Shown here piece by piece: positions 6,788-12,550 of a DNA stretch of 12,550 nucleotides (the first letter of the stretch is position 1; each line of letters opens with the position of its first letter). The notes beneath the pieces are model-generated. The model worked only from the letters and a program-made list of their open reading frames with translations, ran no database searches and had not been told where the DNA came from. Position numbers and translations under genes: made by a program. The DNA is from Micrococcales bacterium (GTDB lineage: Bacteria > Actinomycetota > Actinomycetes > Actinomycetales > Dermatophilaceae), in the NCBI GenBank assembly GCA_003157445.1, contig PMJN01000028.1, positions 1-12,550 on the forward strand, given 5' to 3'.

Positions 6788-6802
6788 CCGTCTGGAAGAC
6801 GG
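6788..6802 (-). terminator. Possible terminator of the ABC transporter operon
   Basis: CCGTCT-GGA-AGACGG is a perfect 6-bp hairpin with a 3-base loop, 46 bases beyond the permease stop on the minus strand. There is no T-tract, so the call rests on position. Confidence 0.3.
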
Positions 6803-6848
6803 CCCCGACCGACACAGTCTCGGGTTTGATGGTCGTCCTTGGTTTCGG

Positions 6849-9392
6849 TCATTCGGTGGCGATGGCCTCCAGGACATTGAGCCGAGCGGCGCGCCGGGCC
6901 GGCCAAGTGGCGGCGACGAGGCCGAGCAGCGCTGCGAGGACGAGGAAGATGACCAAGTTGGTGAAGGGGATCACGATGTCGGTGATCCCTTGTTGCTTGA
7001 GCGAGTCGGCCAAGGCTACTCCGAGGCCGGTGCCGACCACGACCCCGATGAGCGCACCGAACACCGACAGGATGAGAGCTTCGGAGCGGATCATTGCCCT
7101 GATCTGCCGCCGGCGCATGCCGACGGCACGCAGCAGCCCGATCTCGTGGGTGCGCTCGAAAACCGAGAGCATCAGCGTGTTCACGATCCCGATCAGGGCG
7201 ATCAGGATGGCTAGGGCGAGCAGGGCGTAAACAAGACCCAGTAGCTGGTCGATCGAGGCCTGTTGGGTCTTCTCGAACGCCGCCCGGGTTTGGACGGTCA
7301 GGTTGGGGTAGTCCCTGAGTGCTGCCTTGACGGCCGCGCTGGTCGGCGCCGTGGCGCCGGTGGACGTGGCAAGCAACACGGCGACGGGAAATGTGGTGGC
7401 CGCGAAGTGGGCGTGGAAGAACCCGCTGCCGGTCAGGTAACTGCCGAGCAGGGCGTTGGGTTTGAAGATCCCGCCGATCCTCATCGAGGTGGGGCCGGTT
7501 TCGGCGAAGGTGACCGGGACGACCGAGCCGACCGAGAGGTGGTTGGTGTTGGCCGTGGTCGTGTCGATGAGCAGCATGCCTTCCGCCAGCGACTTCGCGG
7601 AGGCACCTGAGGTCATGTTGAGGATGACGGTGGAGGACAGGTCGGATGGTGCGAGTGAGCTGAGGGTCGCCAGCGACCGACTGATCTCGAACTGCCCGCT
7701 GTTGACGTTGGTGACCCGGGTGACACCGGGCACAGCGGCCACTGCCTCGGTTGCTCCGAGGCTCAACCCTGTATCGGAGCCACCGGTGGCCGGGGCGGTG
7801 ATGATGTAGTCGGCGCTGACGGCGTCGCTGACGGTGCCCGTGGCCGACTTCGACAGCGACGCCCCGAACACCGCGATCGTCGAGACGAGCGCCAGACCGA
7901 CCATGAGCGCCGCCGACGTCTGTGCGGTACGACGAGGGCTGCGCATCGAGTTCTCACGGCCGAGCCGCCCCGAGACGCCGAGGATCCGGGCCAGGGGCCG
8001 GCCCAGGACGCTGGAGGCCGGTCGGGCGATCACCGGTGCAAGAATCCCAACGGCGATGAAGAGCCCGACCGCACCGATTCCGACGAGCTGAATCGCGGGC
8101 TGGCTCAGACCGACGGCCAGGACACCGATGCCGGCCACGCCAATCACGGTGCCGATGGTCAGGCGTCGAGCCGACGACTCCCGCTGCGCGACCTCGTAGG
8201 TCGAGATGGCTGCGATCGGCGGGATCTTGACCGCTTGCCTGGCCGGGCTGATAGCCGACACGACCGTGACGCCGACCCCGACGAGGAGCCCGGCGAACAC
8301 GGTGCGCGACTGGAAGACCAGCGAACCGGATGGAAGCGTGATGCCGAACGCCTTGAGTAGTGTTTCCAGGCCGCTTGCGGTGAGCACGCCAAGGCCGATG
8401 CCGACAAGCGAGGCGCCGACGCCGAGCAGGAGCGCCTCGAAAAGGACGGATCGGAAGACTTGGCGGCGGCTGGCGCCCACGATCCGCAGGAGTGCGAGCT
8501 CACGGGTGCGCTGTCCGACGGTGATCGAGAAGGTGTTGAAGATCGTGAAGCCGCCCACGAACAGCGAGATGAGGGCGAAGACGAGCAGTGCCGTCGAGAA
8601 GAAGCCGAGCGACTGGTTTATGGCGCTCGACTGCTCGGCTGCCACGGTCTGCCCGGTGACAACCTCGACCCCGGCGGGCAGCACCGCGGCGATCCCATGC
8701 TCGACCGCGGTCTTGTTCGCGTCCGGGGTCGTGATGACGTCGATGGTGTTGAGGTGGCCCAGCTCGCCGAAGAGCCGCTGGGCTGTCGGGAGGTTGAACG
8801 CGGCGATGGTTGCCCCGGCAAGGTTGTCGGCAGTTCCGAACCCGACGATCCCGGAGAGGGTGAAGGTCTGCGGCGAACCGGGCAACAGGATCCGCACCTG
8901 GTTGCCGACGCTGAAGTGGTACTTGCGCGCCGTCCCCTGGTCCATCACGACCTGGGTCGAGGTGGACGGGGGCTTGCCGGCGACCAGGCGCAGCGAAGAG
9001 AGCCGCCGATCGGCGCTGTACGACGAGCCGATGGTTGGGGCACCGCCCGTCGTGATGGCTTTTCCATTTGGAGCGATGAACTGGGCGTAGCCGGAGACAC
9101 CGCCGTCTGCGACCTCCACCCCGGGAACAGCCTTCACCGCAGCAAGGATCGATTCAGGGAGGGGTTTGCGGATGGCGCCGGCTGCGCCGCTCGCGGGGAA
9201 CGCAGCAACCCCACGGACCTCGAAGTTGATGTTTTGGTAGACCTGACCGAACAGGGTGGTGAAGGTGTTGTTCAGGGTGTCGGTGAGCACCAGAGTGCCG
9301 GTGACGAAGGTCACCCCGAGGACGATGGCCAGGGCCGTGAGGGCGAGCCTCAGCTTGTGCCCACGGAGGCCCTTGACGGTGATGCGCCACAC
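6849..9392 (-). CDS. ABC transporter permease, FtsX/MacB family, two-repeat type
   Basis: This 847-residue membrane protein is the permease of a type VII (MacB/LolCDE-like) ABC system. It has an N-terminal helix (LALTALAIVLGVTFVTGTLVL) and a large extracytoplasmic domain. The first FtsX domain runs from about residues 265-385, with the coupling segment ITVGQRTRELALLRIVGASRRQVF. Central helices near 420-460 follow, then the second extracytoplasmic domain, and a second FtsX domain (about 715-847) with SVFERTHEIGLLRAVGMRRRQI, ending WPARRAARLNVLEAIATE. The duplicated layout is usual for the ~850-residue actinobacterial members. It starts with GTG one base after the ATPase stop (TGA-C-GTG), so the pair is translationally coupled. 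Such systems use mechanical force to move lipids, peptides or drugs; the substrate here is unknown. Confidence 0.92.
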   Translation of the reverse strand: MWRITVKGLRGHKLRLALTALAIVLGVTFVTGTLVLTDTLNNTFTTLFGQVYQNINFEVRGVAAFPASGAAGAIRKPLPESILAAVKAVPGVEVADGGVSGYAQFIAPNGKAITTGGAPTIGSSYSADRRLSSLRLVAGKPPSTSTQVVMDQGTARKYHFSVGNQVRILLPGSPQTFTLSGIVGFGTADNLAGATIAAFNLPTAQRLFGELGHLNTIDVITTPDANKTAVEHGIAAVLPAGVEVVTGQTVAAEQSSAINQSLGFFSTALLVFALISLFVGGFTIFNTFSITVGQRTRELALLRIVGASRRQVFRSVLFEALLLGVGASLVGIGLGVLTASGLETLLKAFGITLPSGSLVFQSRTVFAGLLVGVGVTVVSAISPARQAVKIPPIAAISTYEVAQRESSARRLTIGTVIGVAGIGVLAVGLSQPAIQLVGIGAVGLFIAVGILAPVIARPASSVLGRPLARILGVSGRLGRENSMRSPRRTAQTSAALMVGLALVSTIAVFGASLSKSATGTVSDAVSADYIITAPATGGSDTGLSLGATEAVAAVPGVTRVTNVNSGQFEISRSLATLSSLAPSDLSSTVILNMTSGASAKSLAEGMLLIDTTTANTNHLSVGSVVPVTFAETGPTSMRIGGIFKPNALLGSYLTGSGFFHAHFAATTFPVAVLLATSTGATAPTSAAVKAALRDYPNLTVQTRAAFEKTQQASIDQLLGLVYALLALAILIALIGIVNTLMLSVFERTHEIGLLRAVGMRRRQIRAMIRSEALILSVFGALIGVVVGTGLGVALADSLKQQGITDIVIPFTNLVIFLVLAALLGLVAATWPARRAARLNVLEAIATE

Positions 9393-9393
9393 G

Positions 9394-10161
9394 TCAGGCC
9401 CCGAGTTGCTTCATCTGTTCGAGCACGGCGTCGGCTGTCGGCTCGTGGAGCTCTCCGACGAGGGTGCCGTCGGCCAGGAAGACCACGCGGTCGGCGAAGG
9501 CGGCAGCGCGAGGATCGTGGGTGACCATAACGATCGACTGGTGGAACTCCGTGACCGAACGCCGCAGGAAGGTGAGCAACTCCGCTGACGCGTTCGAGTC
9601 GAGGTTGCCCGTCGGTTCGTCGGCGAAGATCAGGTCGGGCCTGCTGATCAGCGCCCGGGCACATGCGGCGCGTTGTTGCTGCCCTCCGGACAGCTCGGCC
9701 GGGCGATGCGTGAGCCGGTCCTTGATGCCGAGCTGGTCGACGAGGAAGTCGAACCAGACCTGGTCGACCTTTCGTCCGGTGAGGTCGACGGGCAGGGTGA
9801 TGTTCTCTGCGGCGGAGAGCGTGGGGACAAGGTTGAAGGACTGGAAGATGAAGCCGACTCGGTCACGGCGCATCTGGGTCAGTCCCGAATCGTCGAGGGT
9901 CCCGATCTCCTGGTCGCCGATGAACGTTCGCCCCGATGTCGGGACATCCAGTCCGGCCATGCAGTGCATTAACGTGGACTTGCCGGATCCCGAGGGACCC
10001 ATCACCGCGGTCAACTGGCCGCGGGCGAACTCGACGTTGATTCCGTTCAGGGCGCGGACTTCGGCTTCGCCACTTCCGTAGCTCTTGACCAGGTCGACGG
10101 CCCGAGCCATCAGCGCGGGCGACTCGTTCGCATTGAACGTGTTCGGGTCGGTGAGTGTCAT
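9394..10161 (-). CDS. ABC transporter ATP-binding protein, MacB/LolD family
   Basis: This 255-residue ATPase powers the FtsX-type permease encoded directly downstream. The Walker A motif GPSGSGKST is at 55-63, the Q-loop FIFQSFNLVPTLSAAEN has Gln97, the signature LSGGQQQRAACARAL starts at 147, Walker B plus the catalytic Glu is DLIFADEPTGNLDS (166-179), and the switch His205 is in VMVTHDPRAA. TGNLDS and the Q-loop wording are characteristic of the LolD/MacB branch. A 15-residue tail, TADAVLEQMKQLGA, follows the last strand. The ATG at 10161 gives the normal length with a short N-terminal extension; the ribosome site before it is poor (GGGGGCC). The protein is complete and every catalytic motif is intact. 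Confidence 0.93.
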   Translation of the reverse strand: MTLTDPNTFNANESPALMARAVDLVKSYGSGEAEVRALNGINVEFARGQLTAVMGPSGSGKSTLMHCMAGLDVPTSGRTFIGDQEIGTLDDSGLTQMRRDRVGFIFQSFNLVPTLSAAENITLPVDLTGRKVDQVWFDFLVDQLGIKDRLTHRPAELSGGQQQRAACARALISRPDLIFADEPTGNLDSNASAELLTFLRRSVTEFHQSIVMVTHDPRAAAFADRVVFLADGTLVGELHEPTADAVLEQMKQLGA

Positions 10162-10396
10162 CGAGAGGCCCCCATGCTGGGATTGCGTCCCTCGGTGGGC
10201 GCGGCACCTCGAGAAACACCCAGACCGTCGCCGGTCTCAGCACTCTTGCGCAGAGCCTGCTCCGGGGTCGTCGACAGCCCGAGCCATTCTCGCCCGGAAT
10301 AGCCAACAGCAGCGGTCGCCTGCGGCTTATGCCTTGTCGCCACGCCTTCGCCCCCACTCGCAACAATGGCGCCAATTGCATGTCTCCGCAAGGCGA

Positions 10397-10770
10397 CAGG
10401 CAACCTGGTGGGTCGACGGTCGTGGGCGGGACGCCAGTGACGTCGATCCGGCGGTCCGCGACTTCGTCCGACAAATGCAGCGGCGGGCCTTCGAGGTGAC
10501 AGCAGACTGGGACGACATCCAGCAGAGCGAACTCGACCCACCCGCGCTCGAGCGACTCGCAGATATCCGGGTGCCACCCTGGCCCTCCTCGGCGGGCTCG
10601 GCCTCGACGCAATTCACGACGCGGCACGGCGCATAGCCGACGGAATCCCCGACGTACGCCGCGTCGACTGGCCAGACACTGCCCACCTACCGTCGATGGA
10701 GCGCCCCGACGACTTCCTCGCACTATTACAGGACTGGTTGATACCGTCCGAACCGAAGTCGCACAGCTGA
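10397..10770 (+). pseudogene. Alpha/beta hydrolase remnant, N-terminus missing, one frameshift
   Basis: Only the cap and C-terminal part of an alpha/beta hydrolase remain. Frame one reads ATWWVDGRGRDASDVDPAVRD, then VRQMQRRAFEVTADWDD up to ERLADIRVP near 10575. The next frame takes over at 10576 with TLALLGGLGLDAIHDAARRI, and continues to DWPDTAHLPSMERPDDFL and QDWL, ending with TGA at 10768-10770. DTAHLPSMERP is the usual catalytic-His segment. Joining the two needs one missing base, as in GTGCCCACCCTG read here as GTGCCACCCTG. The part with the nucleophile Ser is absent: nothing like it is found between this gene and the ABC ATPase start. The gene cannot make an active enzyme as it stands. 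Confidence 0.7.
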
Positions 10771-10957
10771 GTGCCGTGGCGCCGACTAGAACGCGAACCA
10801 AGCGCGCTCTGCGCCGGCAGCGAGAGTGCGTTTGGGTTGCAGTTGGCCCTAACTGCGACGAAGACGCGTTGCAGGCGGCAGATGCCGACGTTGGCAATAG
10901 TGGGAAGTGCAGGTGGCGGGATGGAAATGACGGCCACGTCAACCCTGAGCCCGCCGA

Positions 10958-10963
10958 TAGCAT
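10958..10963 (+). promoter_or_regulatory. Putative -10 box of leaderless SRPBCC gene
   Basis: TAGCAT is followed by six bases and then the GTG at 10970, with no Shine-Dalgarno. This is the leaderless spacing seen also at the acetyltransferase and methyltransferase starts in this window. Confidence 0.4.
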
Positions 10964-10969
10964 GAAGAC

Positions 10970-11119
10970 GTGGCTCACATCACCGGACAGGTCCGCATCA
11001 CAGCGCCGCTGGAGCAGGTCTTCGACACGGTCGCCGACTCGCGCAACGAGCCCTGGTTCAACCCCACCACGACCGACGTCGAGCTGCTAGCACAGGCTCC
11101 CATCAGGCGGGGCACACGA
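10970..11119 (+). pseudogene. SRPBCC (polyketide cyclase-like) gene, 5' fragment
   Basis: The first 50 codons match the start of an SRPBCC/START-fold small-ligand-binding protein: GTG, then AHITGQVRITAPLEQVFDTVADSRNEPWFNPTTTDVELL in pieces, and API-x-x-GTR, which corresponds to the family's usual 'GPIGVGTRF'. Likeness stops exactly after GTR at 11119. The frame stays open to 11263 but the added residues are antisense to the neighbouring nitronate monooxygenase fragment and are Arg-rich. An intact member has about 140-150 residues, so roughly two thirds is lost. The family includes polyketide cyclases and stress-induced binding proteins; this piece cannot fold normally. Confidence 0.7.
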
Positions 11120-11120
11120 C

Positions 11121-11408
11121 CCCGAGAGCGACGCGGAGGCGCTCTGCCTCGGGCTGTAGCGCGGCAGCATATCCGGCGACTTCGGCAGGATCCCCTGGTG
11201 AGGACGGTACGAAGAGATTCACGCCGAACGGCGCGCCGGTCAGCGTTCGCGTCGTCACGATAGCCTCGCGGAGCCCCTCGGCACTTAGGTGGCCGGCTGC
11301 CACGAAGCCATACCCGCCCGCGTCGGCGACGGCGGCCGTCAGTGCGGGAGTGGACGCTCCACCCGCCATCGGGGCTTGGACGATGGGCAGTTCGCTCGGC
11401 AGACTCAT
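11121..11408 (-). pseudogene. Nitronate monooxygenase (2-nitropropane dioxygenase), 5' fragment
   Basis: About 96 codons of the N-terminal half of an FMN-dependent nitronate monooxygenase are present: MSLPSELPIVQAPMAGGAST, then PALTAAVADAGGYGFVAAGHLSAEGL and GAPFGVNLFVPSS, and on to AALQPEAERLRVALG. QAPMAGG and GVNLF are family hallmarks for FMN binding. Likeness stops at 11121, and a TGA follows five codons later at 11103-11105. Family members have about 320-360 residues, so most of the barrel, including the catalytic His region, is gone. The ATG at 11408 is the natural start; the frame is open to 11573 but those residues do not resemble the family. It meets the SRPBCC fragment tail to tail. 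Confidence 0.75.
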
Positions 11409-11642
11409 GTCCTGAAGTCTCACCCATCCCACGCCGGTCAAGAGAGCCGGTATGACATGCCACACCCCACCCGTGGACCGAAGTTCCGGCGGGCAGGCCC
11501 CAGCAAGTTCGTGCTCGTGAACGATCACCGCACGCCGATCGTCCACCGGAACAGCCCACGCCAGCGCGCTCATAGCCGGTCGGTGGCCGTTGCGGACTCA
11601 CTCCTTTGCTAGAGAGGGCGGGCTGATTGACTGCGCGACCGC

Positions 11643-11648
11643 TACCGT
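11643..11648 (+). promoter_or_regulatory. Putative -10 box of leaderless methyltransferase gene
   Basis: TACCGT (TAnnnT) is followed by six bases and the ATG at 11655, with no Shine-Dalgarno. TTGACT at 11627-11632 is too close (10 bases) to be a normal -35 partner. Confidence 0.4.
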
Positions 11649-11654
11649 CGTCGT

Positions 11655-12266
11655 ATGAGTGATTTGACGCGTTGGGTCACGGCCCACGGCCCCGGTCATG
11701 CGCAGTGGTACATCGAACGCTTTCACCGGATGGCCGCCGAGGGGGTGGACCTTGGCGGGGAGGCCCGGCTGCTGGATGCGATGCTCACGCGAAGGTCGCG
11801 TGTGTTAGACGCTGGTTGTGGTCCGGGACGAGTCGGCGCAGACCTGGCCGCTCGCGGCCATGTCGTGGTTGGGGTGGACGTCGATCGGGAGTTGATCGAG
11901 GCAGCCCGGATTGATCACCCTGGCCCAACGTGGCTCGTCGCCGACTTAGCAGTGCTTGATCTAGCCGCTGAAGGCGTGCCGGAACCGTTTGATGCGGCAG
12001 TGTGTGCCGGCAATGTGATGGCCTTCCTCGCCCCCGGTACCGAAGGCGACGTGCTCGTCCACATCGCCGCACACGTGCGCGACGATGGCTTCATCGTCGT
12101 AGGGTTTGGTTTGGATCGTGGCTATGCCCTGGCTGACTTCGACTCGCAGGCAGCGGGCGCCGGTTTGGTGCTCGAGCACCGCTTTGCCACCTGGGATCTG
12201 CGCCCTTGGCGCGACGACGCACCGTTCGCCGTGACCGTGTTACGCCGACCGAAACCAAACCCGTAA
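11655..12266 (+). CDS. Class I SAM-dependent methyltransferase
   Basis: This 203-residue protein has the Rossmann fold of class I methyltransferases. Motif I is VLDAGCGPGRVGADLAARGH (residues 50-69), which binds S-adenosylmethionine. VVVGVDVDRELIEAAR follows with the acidic residue that holds the ribose, then WLVADLAVLDL, and FDAAVCAGNVMAFL takes the motif IV position. The N-terminus (LTRWVTAHGPGHAQWYIERF) is a helical cap likely involved in substrate choice. The length is normal and all motifs are intact, so it is probably functional. The methylated substrate cannot be told. It stands alone between the fragmentary nitronate monooxygenase and a recombinase fragment. Confidence 0.88.
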   Translation: MSDLTRWVTAHGPGHAQWYIERFHRMAAEGVDLGGEARLLDAMLTRRSRVLDAGCGPGRVGADLAARGHVVVGVDVDRELIEAARIDHPGPTWLVADLAVLDLAAEGVPEPFDAAVCAGNVMAFLAPGTEGDVLVHIAAHVRDDGFIVVGFGLDRGYALADFDSQAAGAGLVLEHRFATWDLRPWRDDAPFAVTVLRRPKPNP

Positions 12267-12354
12267 CCGATCGGTGACCGGCCATCCGCTTGCGAAGGCG
12301 TAGGTCGGGCGGTCAGAGCAGCCGCTGATTATCGTTGCCGTCCCGACTGGACCC

Positions 12355-12434
12355 TCCGTCGACGCCGTTTCAAGCCCGCCCTCACAGCCGTAGGGCTGCC
12401 CGAAGGTGCACGGCTTCACGACTGCCGGCATTAG
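12355..12434 (+). pseudogene. Tyrosine recombinase (phage-type integrase) fragment
   Basis: One frame reads RRRRFKPALTAVGLPEGARL then HDCRH and a TAG stop at 12432-12434. This matches the stretch just before and including box II of tyrosine recombinases (typically 'F..AL..AGLP..RLHDLRHT'), where His and Arg are catalytic. Neither the upstream part nor the C-terminal part with the second His and the tyrosine is found in any frame nearby. It is therefore a scar of about 25 codons, presumably from an integrated phage or integrative element. Confidence 0.6.
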
Positions 12435-12550
12435 GCGGACGGCGACGTTATGCGCCCTGCCGCTCTGTTTCGGCTGATCAGGCGCTTCCGGCGGGTGGTT
12501 CTGTCCGCATAATCCTGGGCGGGCCGGGTCAACATCCCAGCGAATCGAGC

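Noticed and set aside
9863..10978. 371-codon open frame on the minus strand
   Set aside because: It runs antisense to the hydrolase remnant and overlaps the ABC ATPase in another frame. It is Arg/Pro-rich with no family likeness, as expected of a GC-rich shadow frame.
11461..11612. Plus-strand frame with RRAGPSKFVLVNDHRTP
   Set aside because: It vaguely recalls a small actinobacterial protein, but the rest does not follow, there is no good start, and it is too short to support.
12435..12550. GTTATGC and GCATAAT words as possible integron or transposon recombination sites
   Set aside because: GTTATGC does not satisfy the attC core GTTRRRY, and no matching inverted partner or transposon end was found.

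Overview
The window looks like the chromosome of a high-GC Gram-positive bacterium (Actinomycetota). Supporting this are the high GC content, a deazaflavin (F420)-type DUF385 nitroreductase, a 'RRHxDL...SALC' actinobacterial leader peptide, a DevR/DosR-like operator, and several start codons with the TAnnnT-plus-6/7-nt spacing of leaderless actinobacterial genes. No rRNA, tRNA, CRISPR array or intact mobile element is visible. The genus cannot be told from the sequence.

Layout. 150-773 (-) is a GNAT acetyltransferase. 899-1649 (+) is an alpha/beta hydrolase whose frame is broken twice by single-base losses. 1856-2299 (-) is a DUF385 F420-type nitroreductase. 2599-3765 (-) is a DUF318/COG0701 (ArsP/YraQ-like) permease, preceded by 3920-4321 (-), a small four-helix membrane protein with a perfect Shine-Dalgarno. 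About 60-110 bases upstream of the latter lies a promoter with a DosR/DevR-type palindrome touching its -35 box. 4618-5139 (-) is an OsmC-family peroxidase, preceded by a 35-residue leader peptide (5287-5394) and two mutually exclusive hairpins, which suggests sulfur/cysteine-linked attenuation. 5395-5875 holds no convincing gene. 5876-6241 (+) is a small lipoprotein followed by a 12-bp hairpin. 6368-6610 (+) is a tiny membrane protein, possibly a fragment. 10161-6849 (-) is a two-gene operon encoding a MacB/LolD-type ATPase and an 847-residue FtsX-family permease.

The right end is rich in gene remains. 10397-10770 (+) is an N-terminally truncated, frameshifted alpha/beta hydrolase. 10970-11119 (+) is the first 50 codons of an SRPBCC protein, fused tail to tail at about 11120 with the first ~96 codons of a nitronate monooxygenase (11121-11408, -). 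11655-12266 (+) is an intact SAM-dependent methyltransferase. 12355-12434 (+) is a fragment of a tyrosine recombinase catalytic domain.

The genes do not form one obvious pathway. The most coherent unit is 5394-2599 on the minus strand: an OsmC peroxidase with a cysteine-type leader, then a small membrane protein and a permease under a putative hypoxia/redox (DosR-like) promoter. This points to a redox or stress-responsive cluster. I see no clearly new multi-gene system; the most interesting signals are regulatory (the DosR-like promoter and the osmC leader) and structural (gene scars at the right end).
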